From positions 191,429 to 255,428 of the forward strand of contig NZ_AZRL01000004.1 in assembly GCF_002895525.1 (NCBI RefSeq): a stretch of DNA of 64,000 nt. Reading direction: 5' to 3'. Positions 7,604 through 16,565 of this stretch are shown piece by piece. Each line of letters starts with the position of its first letter. Positions within the stretch are counted from its first letter, which is position 1. The position numbers and the translations under genes are program-made. The notes below the pieces were generated by a model. It worked only from the letters and a program-made list of their open reading frames with translations. It was not told the DNA's origin and ran no database searches. The stretch is from Petrotoga olearia DSM 13574. GTDB taxonomy: Bacteria; Thermotogota; Thermotogae; Petrotogales; Petrotogaceae.

Positions 7604-8920
7604 ATGATGAAAAAAGTATTATTACTAGTTTTAATGTGTTTGTCAGTAATTTCTTTTGCAGGTGAAGTTATTATTGAAGAAAACTCTCCGCTTCTGCGCC
7701 TAGGCAGAGAAGTACTTGCTGAAAATGACGGTTGGGGGGCTTTTGGCAACGGAACTACCGGAGGTTCGAGTGCAACAAAAGATAACGTTTACCTTGTAAG
7801 GACAAAAGAAGAATTAATACAAGCCTTAGGAGGAAATAATAAAGAAAACCGATACAACGACACTCCTAAGATAATCTTTATTGAAGGAACAATCCAAATC
7901 AGTGAATCTTATGAAAAATATAAGGACCCCGAATTTGATTTTGACAGATATCTGGAAGAATATTCACCTGAAAATTGGGGGAAGAAGGAAGTTGCTGGAC
8001 CATTAGAAGAAGCCAGAGCAAGATCTCAAGAAAATCAAGCAGAAGATATTATAATTTACGTTGGTTCAAATACTACTATAATAGGCGTCGGGGGCAATGC
8101 GAAAATAGCTGGTGCTGCTTTGCAAGTTAAAGGAGTTAATAATATAATTATTAGAAATATTACGTTTGAAAGCCCTATCGATTATTTCCCTGCCTGGGAC
8201 CCCACGGATGGTGAACTTGGAGAATGGAACTCAGAATATGATTGCTTAACAATAGAAAATTCTAAAAATGTGTGGGTGGATCACTGTACATTCAGTGATG
8301 GTGAATATTTAGATAGTGAATTACCTGTATATTTTGGAAGACTATTTCAACAACATGATGGATTGTTAGACATAAAAAATGAAGCTGATTTAATAACAAT
8401 TTCTTATAATATTTTCTATAACCATGATAAAACTATGCTTATTGGTTCTAGCGATAGCCGTACACAAGATAGAGGACATTTGAGAGTCACTCTTCACCAT
8501 AATCTATTTGAAAACGTTACACAACGATTACCAAGGGTACGATTCGGCCAAGTTCATGTATACAACAATTACTACAAAATCAATCCTCATTCCCCCTATC
8601 ATTTTGACTATGCTTGGGGAGTTGGAGTGGAATCCCAAATATATGCTCAAAATAATTACTTCGATATACCATGGAGTGTAAACGTGTCAAGCATAATAAA
8701 AAGATGGAAAGGAAACAATATATATGAAGAGGGTAATGTAGTTTTGTATCCTTCCAGTGAACCATTTTATGCGAATATCTTGAAAGCTCATAATGATGTT
8801 AACGTCGATGATAAATTAGTCTCTTCAGTTGATTGGGAACCTGTATTAGTTAGAAGAATTGATCCAACAATGTCTGTTCCTGCAATCGTTATGAACGAAG
8901 CAGGAGCAGGAAAATTATAA
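7604..8920 (+). CDS. pelA: Secreted pectate lyase, polysaccharide lyase family 1
   Basis: Cleaves de-esterified pectin by beta-elimination outside the cell. 438 residues. A signal peptide (MMKKVLLLVLMCLSVISFA, probable cleavage after residue 19) leads to a beta-helix domain. PL1 signatures are WVDHCTFSDG near residue 224, an acidic Ca-binding D..D region (DGLLDIKNEAD near 250) and the catalytic-arginine block QRLPRVRFG near 307, followed by HVYNNYY. The start ATG 7604 follows GGGAGG. It has its own promoter leader of the shared regulon type and is followed by the sugar importer that would take up its products. Family and secretion are clear; the gene symbol follows Thermotoga usage. Confidence 0.92.
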   Translation: MMKKVLLLVLMCLSVISFAGEVIIEENSPLLRLGREVLAENDGWGAFGNGTTGGSSATKDNVYLVRTKEELIQALGGNNKENRYNDTPKIIFIEGTIQISESYEKYKDPEFDFDRYLEEYSPENWGKKEVAGPLEEARARSQENQAEDIIIYVGSNTTIIGVGGNAKIAGAALQVKGVNNIIIRNITFESPIDYFPAWDPTDGELGEWNSEYDCLTIENSKNVWVDHCTFSDGEYLDSELPVYFGRLFQQHDGLLDIKNEADLITISYNIFYNHDKTMLIGSSDSRTQDRGHLRVTLHHNLFENVTQRLPRVRFGQVHVYNNYYKINPHSPYHFDYAWGVGVESQIYAQNNYFDIPWSVNVSSIIKRWKGNNIYEEGNVVLYPSSEPFYANILKAHNDVNVDDKLVSSVDWEPVLVRRIDPTMSVPAIVMNEAGAGKL

Positions 8921-9186
8921 AAGTTCGGTTCTAAAACTACTTACTTGAGGTAAATGATTTAAGAAAAGACGATAAAACGTAACTTAAGTTTAAAAAATGA
9001 AAAAAGAATAATTGGATGATCTAAACTGTATGTATATCGACCGTCTAAGTCTAAACCATCTATAACGAGGGAAAAAAGAATTCATTTTTACGAATTATTG
9101 GGGAGCTTGTTTGAAAAAATAATAAAAAATATCTTAAAATGTTTCTTAAATAAGTTTTAGAACGTGATAGGCGACGTGGATGTGCA

Positions 9187-9202
9187 TTTAGGAGTTTCTA
9201 AA
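9187..9202 (+). promoter_or_regulatory. Pectin-regulon operator, upstream copy for ABC importer
   Basis: TTTAG (9187-9191) and CTAAA (9198-9202) are perfect inverted half sites with a 6-base centre GAGTTT, one base longer than the other copies. It is preceded by the shared GTGCA and followed by AAGATGACA. A TAACAT hexamer about 15 bases from the centre could serve as -10. Confidence 0.5.
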
Positions 9203-9275
9203 GATGACATAACATTTTACTGAGAGGAGGTGAGCATTTGATACCGCAACTATTGAAAGATTGTTAAAGTGCATT

Positions 9276-9301
9276 TTTAGAGTTTCTAAAGACCGTATAA
9301 A
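9276..9301 (+). promoter_or_regulatory. Pectin-regulon operator and -10 box, best copy
   Basis: TTTAG (9276-9280), AGTTT and CTAAA (9286-9290) form a perfect palindrome preceded by GTTAAAGTGCAT. TATAAA at 9296-9301 begins 13 bases after the centre and would start transcription only a few bases before the SD GAGGAGG (9313-9319). No good -35 box is visible, so the palindrome covers the place where RNA polymerase would need help or be blocked. Confidence 0.6.
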
Positions 9302-9324
9302 TTATAAATATGAGGAGGTTGAGA

Positions 9325-10584
9325 ATGATGAAAAAAGGATTAATGTTCGTAGTAATGTTGTTTCTTTTGTTTGCTGAGTTTGCTTGTGCGGTAGAACTTA
9401 CGATGTACGCATCTGATGAAAGCAAAGCTAGAGTCCTCAGAGAGGTTGTTAAGGTTTATCAACAAGAACATCCAGATGTAGAAATAGAAGTTGTGGCTTT
9501 TCCATATGCCAATTACATGCAAAAGATGTCTCTCATTTTCTTAGGTGGAAATCCACCAGACCTTTTAGAAACTACTGCAACTTATTTGCCACAAATGACA
9601 CCATATTTAAGAGACTTAGGACCAGATATTGAAAAGAATTTAGGGCTGGCTCCTCAAGAATACAAAGACTCCACGTATGATGTTGTAAAAGTTTACCTTG
9701 GAGAAGGTGAAGTTGTTCATGCAGTACCTCTCCATTTTACCACATATTCACTATGGGTAAATAAGGCCATGTTTGAAAAAGCTGGAATCGAATATCCACC
9801 CTATGGAAGAGAAGAACCTTGGACTTGGGAAGAATTCAAAGAAATTTTAAAAAAAGTAAAAGAAGTAAACCAAATTCCTTATGCAATGTCTATAGAATAT
9901 TCTGCTGACAAATTCTTTAGTTACCTTGCTTTGTGGAACATCAAGATAGTTGATGAAGAGGGAAATTTTGTTATGGATCAGTATGAACATGCAGAAAAAG
10001 CTATAGATGAGTATGTTAATTTATTCAAAGAAGGATTAGTTCCCCCAGCAGAATGGCTTTCAGGGCAGTCTCATACTCATGATTTCTTTGGGGGAATAAC
10101 AGCGGCTGATTGGGCAGGTAGTTGGATGGCAAGAGAGTCCTTTAATGCTGGAAAACAGGATGAAGTATCTCCTGCGTATCTTCCACTTATCGGAGATTGG
10201 TTTGGAACCTCTGGTGGTGGATTCTTAGCAGCCCCAAAAACAGGAAATGTCAAAAAGGAAAAGGCAGCAACTGAATTTGTAATGTGGATGGCAAATAAAG
10301 ATGAAGGTTACACAGAATATATCAAAAGAAGTAGAGATCTAAGTGCTTATAAAGGTCATATAATTGATTATGGTGAACCACTTTTAGAAGAATGGGCAGA
10401 AGTACATCTAGTTCTTGCAGAAAGAGCACCTGCATGGACCACAGAAGTTAGGGCAAATGAAGTGTGGAGTAGATTAACCGATACAATTAGAAAAGATATT
10501 TCTTTAGGGATCACTGGTCAAATGACTGCAGAAGAAATGATCGAACATTGGAAAACAGAAGCTAAAAGAGTAAAGACACAGTAA
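9325..10584 (+). CDS. ABC sugar-binding protein (pectin oligosaccharide importer)
   Basis: Extracellular solute-binding protein, family 1, about 419 residues. A hydrophobic signal (MMKKGLMFVVMLFLLFAEFA) precedes AVELTMYASDES; cysteine at the junction makes a lipoprotein possible but the lipobox is weak. The body has PYANYMQKM, PPDLLE and a C-terminal EEMIEHWKTEAKR. An ATG at 9310 is contained in the SD itself, so 9325 (or 9328) is the better start. It is separated from its two permease genes by a hairpin that may act as an attenuator, which fits the usual excess of binding protein. The ligand is inferred from neighbouring pectate lyase and galacturonate genes. Confidence 0.88.
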   Translation: MMKKGLMFVVMLFLLFAEFACAVELTMYASDESKARVLREVVKVYQQEHPDVEIEVVAFPYANYMQKMSLIFLGGNPPDLLETTATYLPQMTPYLRDLGPDIEKNLGLAPQEYKDSTYDVVKVYLGEGEVVHAVPLHFTTYSLWVNKAMFEKAGIEYPPYGREEPWTWEEFKEILKKVKEVNQIPYAMSIEYSADKFFSYLALWNIKIVDEEGNFVMDQYEHAEKAIDEYVNLFKEGLVPPAEWLSGQSHTHDFFGGITAADWAGSWMARESFNAGKQDEVSPAYLPLIGDWFGTSGGGFLAAPKTGNVKKEKAATEFVMWMANKDEGYTEYIKRSRDLSAYKGHIIDYGEPLLEEWAEVHLVLAERAPAWTTEVRANEVWSRLTDTIRKDISLGITGQMTAEEMIEHWKTEAKRVKTQ

Positions 10585-10622
10585 ATATTAACTTTATATT
10601 AATCTTTTAAGCTTCTTTAGTG

Positions 10623-10642
10623 GGCCTGTTTTTTAACAGGCC
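10623..10642 (+). terminator. Hairpin between binding protein and permeases (attenuator)
   Basis: GGCCTGTT (10623-10630) and AACAGGCC (10635-10642) form a perfect 8-bp stem with a TTTT loop, followed by TGCTTCTTT, an imperfect T tract. A partial terminator here would give more binding protein than permease transcript. Confidence 0.6.
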
Positions 10643-10702
10643 TGCTTCTTTAAAACGTTAATATATATTTAACTTTGATGAATTTGCCAGTGAGGTGATT
10701 TT

Positions 10703-11581
10703 GTGAAAAAGATAGATATAGTAAAAAATAGGTTTGTCTTTATTGTTCCCTCTTTTGTTTTTCATTTTTTATTCTACTTATTACCAATCATTTTAATGAT
10801 AATTTTAGCCTTTTTCTCGTGGGATCTTTTAAACTCTCCATCATTTGTAGGATTAGAAAATTTTAAAGGCTTAATACAAGACAAGTGGTTTTGGAATTCA
10901 ATTGTTGTGACTTTGAAGTATACTTTTTTTACTCTTCCTATAGTTTTTGTAACTTCACTAATTTTAGGACTTTTACTTCAAGAAGAAAATAGATTTTCGA
11001 AAGTTATGAGGATTTTCTTTTACTGGCCTTATATGATCCCTATGGTAGCAGGAGGGACCATGTGGAAATGGCTTCTTAGTAGAGATTTTGGTTTAGTTAA
11101 TCATATTTTAAACCAACTAGGATTCAATCCAGTTAGTTGGTTAGAAAATCCTACTTTAGCTTTGTTGAGTGTAGTAATCGTACAAGCTTGGGTACTTAGT
11201 GGATTCATGATGATGTTATACATAGTGGGTTTACAAGCTGTCCCGGAAGAATTTTATGAAGCGGCATCAATTGACGGAGCTTCAAACTTCCAAAAATTTT
11301 GGTTTATTACTTTGCCTCTATTAAGAAACACTCATATTTCAGTTATAACTCTAACCATTGCTAATTGTTTTAGAAACTTTACAATTGCTTACATTATGAC
11401 GACGGGTGGTCCGGGTTATGCTACTACTGTTGCTCCTTTATATATATACCAAAAAGCTTTTACAGATTTTAGAATAGGTTATTCTTCTGCTGGATCAATA
11501 GTTATTCTTTTAATTAGCTTGGTTATTGCCTATGTTGTTAGTAAAGTTCAAGAAAGAGATTTGGAGGGGGGTAAAATATGA
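10703..11581 (+). CDS. ABC sugar transporter permease, MalF/UgpA type
   Basis: 292-residue inner-membrane permease with about six transmembrane helices, the first at residues 11-38. The EAA loop that contacts the ATPase is seen as EAASIDGASNFQKFWFITLP near residue 190. The GTG start has SD GAGGTGAT. Its TGA overlaps the ATG of the next permease (ATGA), so the two are translationally coupled. No ATP-binding gene is present in this operon; a shared MsmK/MalK-like ATPase elsewhere is presumably used. Confidence 0.9.
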   Translation: MKKIDIVKNRFVFIVPSFVFHFLFYLLPIILMIILAFFSWDLLNSPSFVGLENFKGLIQDKWFWNSIVVTLKYTFFTLPIVFVTSLILGLLLQEENRFSKVMRIFFYWPYMIPMVAGGTMWKWLLSRDFGLVNHILNQLGFNPVSWLENPTLALLSVVIVQAWVLSGFMMMLYIVGLQAVPEEFYEAASIDGASNFQKFWFITLPLLRNTHISVITLTIANCFRNFTIAYIMTTGGPGYATTVAPLYIYQKAFTDFRIGYSSAGSIVILLISLVIAYVVSKVQERDLEGGKI

Positions 11582-12375
11582 GAAAAGTAATAGTAATCAT
11601 TCTAGCAATTTTATTCATGATACCGATATTTTGGACTGTTTCATCTTCTTTAAAAAGTATGAACGAAATATACAGGTATCCTCCAACTATTTTTCCTCAA
11701 GAAATTTCCCTTGAAGGGTATAAAAATGTGATCTATGAAAGCCAGTTTCCAAGATATGTAGCTAATACTCTATTTGTAGCTATCGTATCTACAATTATTA
11801 CTGTATTTATTTCCGTTTCTTTAGGATATGGTTTAGCCAAAGGAACGTTTAAATATAAAAATTTCTTTCTAGAAATGGTTACCATAACCCTTTTTATCAC
11901 TGCCCAAGTGATAATGGTCCCCTTGTTTGTGGTTATAAAACAACTTGGTTTGATCGATTCTTTATGGGGTTTAATAATTCCAGCAGTGTTTACTCCAACT
12001 GCTTCTTTTACTGCTTATCAATATATGAAAGATTTACCTAACGAATTTCTTGAGAGTGCTCAAGTTGATGGTGCAAATGAATGGCAGATATTTTTTAAAA
12101 TTGTCCTACCCATGTCAAGACCCTTAATTGCGGCAATTTCGATCTTTTCTTTTACATGGAGATGGAATGATTTCGTCCTACCATTGATAGTAATTAATTC
12201 TGGCGATAAATTTACTATACAATTAGCTTTATCAGCTTTACAAGGCCAATATGGAATTCCCTGGAATGAAATTTTAGCGTTTTCAGTCCTTGCTATAATT
12301 CCGACATTAATAATCTTTTTATTGTTCCAGAATTTGTTTATGAAAGGTTTGTCAGCTGGTGGTTTGAAGTACTGA
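11578..12375 (+). CDS. ABC sugar transporter permease, MalG/UgpE type
   Basis: 265-residue partner permease with an N-terminal helix (VIVIILAILFMIPIFWTVSS), five further helices and the EAA loop ESAQVDGANEWQIFFKIVLP near residue 160. The final residues LFMKGLSAGGLKY are typical of this subfamily, which ends in a KG...GA/GxKY tail. It overlaps the MalF-type gene by four bases and is followed 24 bases later by the OYE-like gene, so the importer and the two redox proteins probably share a transcript. Confidence 0.9.
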   Translation: MRKVIVIILAILFMIPIFWTVSSSLKSMNEIYRYPPTIFPQEISLEGYKNVIYESQFPRYVANTLFVAIVSTIITVFISVSLGYGLAKGTFKYKNFFLEMVTITLFITAQVIMVPLFVVIKQLGLIDSLWGLIIPAVFTPTASFTAYQYMKDLPNEFLESAQVDGANEWQIFFKIVLPMSRPLIAAISIFSFTWRWNDFVLPLIVINSGDKFTIQLALSALQGQYGIPWNEILAFSVLAIIPTLIIFLLFQNLFMKGLSAGGLKY

Positions 12376-12399
12376 AAAAATACACCTTGAGGGGGTCTT

Positions 12400-13716
12400 G
12401 TGAAATTGATGAATACACACACTGATATAGATGAATTAAAAGAAGCCATAAAGGAAAGGAATTTAGACATTCCTTTTTCCGATAACCTAGAAATACTTAA
12501 GGGAAATTTAGAGTTAAATGGAAAAGTAATACCTAATAAATTAGCAATACATCCTATGGAAGGATGTGACGCTAAATTAAATGGAGCTCCAAGTGAGTTA
12601 ACAGAAAGAAGATATCTTAGATATGCAAGAGGCAAAGCAGGTTTAATATGGTTTGAAGCGACAGCGGTGAGTAAAGAAGCAAGAGCAAATGACAAACAAT
12701 TGTTTTTAAATCATGAAACAGTCAATGAATTTTCTGCTTTAGTAAAAAAAATAAAAGACGAGTCTGTGAAAATTGGAAATCAAGTCCCTTACTTAGTTTT
12801 GCAATTAGCTCATTCTGGGCGTTTCGGGGAAAATAAAATTATTGCAATCCACGACGAAAAATTAGATAAATTATCCAATGTAAATTATAATAGCTCGTTA
12901 ATAACCGATCAAGAGCTTGAGGAATTGGAAAATTTTTATGTAGAAGCCTCAAAACTAGCTAAAGAAGCCGGATTTGATGCTATAGATATAAAAAGCTGTC
13001 ACAGATACTTACTATCTGAAATTCTTGGAGCCCGTACCCGAAAAGGTATATTCGGGGGTAAATATGAAAATAGAACCCGATTCATTAAAGAAGTAGTAGA
13101 TTCAATAAATAAAGAAGTAGGAATAGATATAGCTGTAAGATTAAATATTTCTGATTTTTTGCATTACCCAATAAGTTGGGGAACAAATAAAAAAGGTGAA
13201 GCAGATTTATCTGAACCTCTGAAATTAATTGAAGAATTAAGAGAAAAAGGGGTAAAACTAATAAATGTAACTGCTGGAAGCCCATATATAAATCCACATA
13301 TTAATAGACCTGCGGATGGTGAAGCGAAAAAATATACGCCACCTGAACACCCATTAATTGGAGTAGAAAGATTGATAAAATTCTCAAAAAATGTGCAGGA
13401 AAAATTTAGAGATATTATTGTGGTTGGTACAGGATTAAGTTGGTTTAGGCATTTTGTACCATTTGTGGCAGCAGGAATGGTTGAAAAAGGATACTGTAAA
13501 ATAGTTGGATTAGGAAGAATGGCTTTTGCTTATCCAGATTTTGCAAAAGATATAATTGAAAATAACAATATGGAAGAAAATAAATCCTGTATAACGTGTA
13601 ATAGATGTGCTGAATTAAAAGCTAATCAAAAAATAACTGGCTGTGTAATAAGAGACAAAGATGTTTATTTAAAGCCATACATGGTAATCCTGAGAAAAAA
13701 TAAATCAAAGAGGTGA
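12400..13716 (+). CDS. Old Yellow Enzyme-like NADH:flavin oxidoreductase with Fe-S motif
   Basis: 438 residues. An FMN-binding TIM barrel of the OYE/2,4-dienoyl-CoA reductase class is indicated by LAIHPMEG near residue 48, [10 protein letters not shown] near 133, [18 protein letters not shown] near 191, NRTRF and [12 protein letters not shown]. The C-terminus carries CxxCxxC-x11-C (CITCNRC...C), the 4Fe-4S pattern of the long enzymes of this class, but the FAD/NADH domain that normally follows is absent. GTG 12400 is a plausible start but sits close to the SD (GAGGGGG); TTG 12406 or ATG 12409 are alternatives. It lies four bases from a FrdA-like flavoprotein, which may supply the missing electron path. 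Substrate unknown. Confidence 0.83.
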   Translation: MKLMNTHTDIDELKEAIKERNLDIPFSDNLEILKGNLELNGKVIPNKLAIHPMEGCDAKLNGAPSELTERRYLRYARGKAGLIWFEATAVSKEARANDKQLFLNHETVNEFSALVKKIKDESVKIGNQVPYLVLQLAHSGRFGENKIIAIHDEKLDKLSNVNYNSSLITDQELEELENFYVEASKLAKEAGFDAIDIKSCHRYLLSEILGARTRKGIFGGKYENRTRFIKEVVDSINKEVGIDIAVRLNISDFLHYPISWGTNKKGEADLSEPLKLIEELREKGVKLINVTAGSPYINPHINRPADGEAKKYTPPEHPLIGVERLIKFSKNVQEKFRDIIVVGTGLSWFRHFVPFVAAGMVEKGYCKIVGLGRMAFAYPDFAKDIIENNNMEENKSCITCNRCAELKANQKITGCVIRDKDVYLKPYMVILRKNKSKR

Positions 13717-13720
13717 TTTA

Positions 13721-15526
13721 GTGAAAAAAATAAAATCAGATGTTATAGTGGTTGGAGCCGGAGGAGCAGGATTAAGAGCAGCTTTAAGCGTAAAAGAAAC
13801 AAATAAATATTTGAATGTAAAAGTGGTAACAAAAGGAGAAAGGTTAAAAGATAGTATTACAGCCACTTCTTACTCTGATCGAATGGCTTTCCATGCTACC
13901 TTGGATACTACTGAGCCTGGAACTGAAGATTCATGGAAATATCATGCCGAAGATATTTTTAAAATTGGTGGAATGGTATCCGACAAAATTTTAGCTGAAG
14001 TTTTAGCAAAAAACTCAAAAGATGCCTTTGAGTACCTGGATAAACTAGGCGTTCCTTTTGTTAAGGAGAATGGAAAGGTTAAACAATTTAGAACCGATGG
14101 ATCTAAATACGCCAGAGCATGTTTTACTGGACCTGATACCGCTGTTCAAATAGCTCGAATTCTTTCAAAAGAAGTTGATAAACAAAAAATCGAAGTTATA
14201 GAAAATGTTATGTTTCAAGATATTTTGTTGGATGAAGAGAACAAAGTTAAAGGTGGTTGGGGAATCAATACGGTTACTAATGAATATTTTTTCTTTGAAA
14301 CCCCTTCTATAATATTAGCTTGTGGAGGTCCAGGACAAGTCTATTCTGAAAGTTTATTCCCTGGAGAATCCACGGGGGATTGTCATGCCGCAGCCCTACG
14401 ATGTGGAGCAGAACTTGTAAATATGGAATTTATTCAAATAGGATTGTCATCAAAAAAAACTAAAATTGCTTGTTCAGGCAGTTTCATGAGAGCTTTACCT
14501 AAGATAACTAACGATCTAGGAGAAGATATAATACTTAAATATTATAAAAATAAATACGATCCAAAAAAATTAATATCTATTCTTTTCTCCAAAGGATGGA
14601 GTTGGCCATTATCATACGACGAAGAATCTCATATAATCGATGTAGCCGTAGCAAAGGAAATTTTGTACGCTCGAAGGATTTTCTTGGATTATACTTCCAA
14701 TCCAGAATTTTTCTCAAAAGGTTCAATTCCTGAAGAAATTATAAATTGGTACAAACAAGAAATTAACGTGAATTTATTTGATCAAAAATTTTATTCTAAT
14801 CCTTTAAAGAGATTAAAAAGTATAAATAAAGAAGTATGTGCATTACTAAAAACAAAGGGGCTCGACATCGATACCGAAAAGAAAATAGAAATATTTCCTG
14901 CAATCCAACATTTCCAAGGAGGCATAAAGATAAATGAAAGAGCTGAGACCAATATAAAGGGACTTTATGCTTGCGGAGAAGCTGCTGGTGGTCAACATGG
15001 TGCAAATAGGCCCGGTGGAAATTCATTACTCGACACACAAGTTTTTGGAAAGATAGCAGGACAAAATGCAGCCCTTTATTCTTCTCAAGTTAATATTTCA
15101 GAATTAAGCGATGAAGAAATGAAAAATCTCCAAATAGAAAATGTAAAATTCCCTGATGAAACTGGTAAGAAAAACATTATAAGAGAAGAAATTAGGACGC
15201 TTATGAGTGAAAATGCTTCTGTTATCAGATCAGAGAAAAAATTATTAGAAACTTTTGATGTTGTATCTAATATCTCTAACAAAGAAATACTCAACTCAAG
15301 TAAAAACCTAAAAGATTATTTGGAAACATGCAATATTCGTTTGCTTTCTCGAGTTTTGTTGAAATCTATGTGTGAAAGGAAAGAGAGTAGAGGCCCACAT
15401 TTGCTTTTTAAAAATCCAGAAACTTTAGAACTTTATCCAAGAGATGATGAAAATTGGGCATACCGCTATATCGTCGTAAAATTGGAAAACGATAATATTA
15501 GCTGTTCTATCAGAAAGTGTCGGTAG
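13721..15526 (+). CDS. FrdA/SdhA-like FAD-dependent oxidoreductase
   Basis: 601-residue flavoprotein of the fumarate reductase/succinate dehydrogenase/aspartate oxidase superfamily. The N-terminus has the FAD dinucleotide fold ([14 protein letters not shown]), and [19 protein letters not shown] near residue 425 matches the second FAD contact region. The HSxAAQGG segment that carries covalent FAD in true SdhA/FrdA is replaced by [10 protein letters not shown], so FAD is probably non-covalent. There are no Fe-S or membrane-anchor partner genes. It follows the OYE-like gene by four bases. By context it could reduce or dehydrogenate an unsaturated or keto-uronate; this is inference. Confidence 0.82.
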   Translation: MKKIKSDVIVVGAGGAGLRAALSVKETNKYLNVKVVTKGERLKDSITATSYSDRMAFHATLDTTEPGTEDSWKYHAEDIFKIGGMVSDKILAEVLAKNSKDAFEYLDKLGVPFVKENGKVKQFRTDGSKYARACFTGPDTAVQIARILSKEVDKQKIEVIENVMFQDILLDEENKVKGGWGINTVTNEYFFFETPSIILACGGPGQVYSESLFPGESTGDCHAAALRCGAELVNMEFIQIGLSSKKTKIACSGSFMRALPKITNDLGEDIILKYYKNKYDPKKLISILFSKGWSWPLSYDEESHIIDVAVAKEILYARRIFLDYTSNPEFFSKGSIPEEIINWYKQEINVNLFDQKFYSNPLKRLKSINKEVCALLKTKGLDIDTEKKIEIFPAIQHFQGGIKINERAETNIKGLYACGEAAGGQHGANRPGGNSLLDTQVFGKIAGQNAALYSSQVNISELSDEEMKNLQIENVKFPDETGKKNIIREEIRTLMSENASVIRSEKKLLETFDVVSNISNKEILNSSKNLKDYLETCNIRLLSRVLLKSMCERKESRGPHLLFKNPETLELYPRDDENWAYRYIVVKLENDNISCSIRKCR

Positions 15527-15568
15527 ATAAAACGAACTACTAACAAATAATTAAATAATCTAAAATGA

Positions 15569-15700
15569 TCAGGAAGAATTTCCAATAGGTATAAAAGTAC
15601 TCAACGGTTCCCAATTAAAATCAGAAAGGTCTTTAACACCGAAAGCTGCTTCTAAAGTAAAACGATAGTATTCTTTATAATTTTTTGAACATACGTGTAT
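15569..15700 (-). pseudogene. Possible 3' remnant of a lost gene
   Basis: Read on the - strand this gives about 43 codons, ending in TGA at 15571-15569, with segments such as YYRFTLEAAFGVKDLSD and FNWEPLSTFIPIGNSS. It has no start codon with an SD, and a stop closes the frame just upstream. The composition looks like real protein rather than random AT-rich translation, but the family is not recognised and chance cannot be excluded. Confidence 0.25.
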
Positions 15701-15839
15701 TCAATTGAGAAGCGTTACCGCATAATGACAATTGAATGACCTCCTTACGAGATAATAAAAATGTGGTATCAAATAAATTATACAGTGAGGAGGTAAAAGT
15801 ATAATATTGAAGGTATTAAAAGTTAGTTAAAATGCATGT

Positions 15840-15865
15840 TTTAGAGTTTCTGAAGTCACTAAAAT
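15840..15865 (+). promoter_or_regulatory. Pectin-regulon operator and -10 box (kdgA-kdgK)
   Basis: TTTAG (15840-15844), AGTTT and CTGAA (15850-15854) match the best copy at 9276 with one change in the right arm. The upstream GTTAAAATGCAT is shared as well. TAAAAT at 15860-15865 begins 13 bases after the centre, the same spacing as at 9276, 7557 and 5053. Confidence 0.58.
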
Positions 15866-15886
15866 AATACGAATGAGGAGGATTCC

Positions 15887-16525
15887 ATGGATAAATTAAA
15901 AGTGATGGAGCAAATTATAAATGTTGGAATAATTGCTGTAGTAAGAGCTGATTCTCCTGAAGAAGCATTGAAAATTGCCGACGCTGTTAAAAAAGGTGGC
16001 ATCGAGGCTATTGAGATTACGATGACTGTTCCAGGAGCGAATGATGTTATCAAGGAGCTGAAAAAGGAATATTCAAAAGGAGAAATTCTTATAGGTGCGG
16101 GAACTGTTCTTGATCCAGAAACAACGAGAATTGCTATGTTAGCTGGAGCCGAATTTTTTGTAAGTCCATATCTAAACAAAGAGATGGTAAAAATATGCAA
16201 TAGGTATCAAAAAGTTTCTATGGCTGGGGCAATGTCAATAAAAGAAGTGGTAGAAGCTATGGAAGTTGGTGCTGATTTTGTTAAATTCTTTCCAGGTAGT
16301 GCTTTTGGTCCTTCAATAGTCAAAGCAATTAAAGGACCTCTTCCTCAAGCACCGATAGTCCCTACAGGCGGTGTTAGTCTCGAAAATGTAGGAGATTGGA
16401 TAAAGGCCGGCTGTGCCGCAGTTGGCGTTGGAGGAGAATTGACAAAAGGCGCAAAGTCGGGAGACTATGAACTTGTCCAGGAAACAGCTAAAAAATTTGT
16501 TGAAGCTATAGCAATGGCAAGATAA
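15887..16525 (+). CDS. kdgA: KDPG/KHG aldolase
   Basis: Cleaves 2-keto-3-deoxy-6-phosphogluconate to pyruvate and glyceraldehyde-3-phosphate, the last step of the galacturonate route. It is 212 residues, the normal length of this class I aldolase. The Schiff-base lysine lies in DFVKFFPGSAFG near residue 130, GGIEAIEITMTVPGA near 40 holds the conserved glutamate, and PTGGVSLENVGDWIKAG is the phosphate-binding end of the barrel. The ATG at 15887 has SD GAGGAGG. kdgK follows 40 bases later and uses the product of the upstream pathway. Confidence 0.95.
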   Translation: MDKLKVMEQIINVGIIAVVRADSPEEALKIADAVKKGGIEAIEITMTVPGANDVIKELKKEYSKGEILIGAGTVLDPETTRIAMLAGAEFFVSPYLNKEMVKICNRYQKVSMAGAMSIKEVVEAMEVGADFVKFFPGSAFGPSIVKAIKGPLPQAPIVPTGGVSLENVGDWIKAGCAAVGVGGELTKGAKSGDYELVQETAKKFVEAIAMAR

Positions 16526-16565
16526 TTTTTAAGAATACAAAATATATTTGAAAGGAGATATTGTA

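Larger units (their letters stand above)
8921..9324 (+). other. Intergenic region with two tandem pectin-regulon promoters
   Basis: About 400 bases without a gene between the pectate lyase and the binding protein. The first 240 bases are AT-rich, with no frame or RNA I can support. The last 150 hold two copies of the operator/-10 unit (9187 and 9276), so the importer may be driven from two promoters. An SD-like GAGGAGGT at 9233-9240 lies between them and precedes only a nine-codon frame. Confidence 0.6.
15527..15886 (+). other. Intergenic region before kdgA with promoter and possible gene remnant
   Basis: A 360-base gap. The first half contains a 43-codon open stretch on the - strand (15569-15700) with protein-like composition. 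The second half holds an SD-like GAGGAGGT (15787-15794) and the regulon palindrome with its -10 box (15840-15865), followed by GAGGAGG (15875-15881) and the kdgA ATG. Confidence 0.55.

Noticed and set aside
9233..9267. Small leader gene between the two promoters before the binding protein
   Set aside because: An SD-like GAGGAGGT precedes only a nine-codon TTG frame. A similar SD-like motif at 15787 is followed by a different, even shorter frame, so a conserved peptide is not supported.
12060..12695. A 211-codon open frame on the - strand
   Set aside because: It lies opposite the second permease and the OYE-like gene, both with clear families and SD sites; it is a shadow frame.
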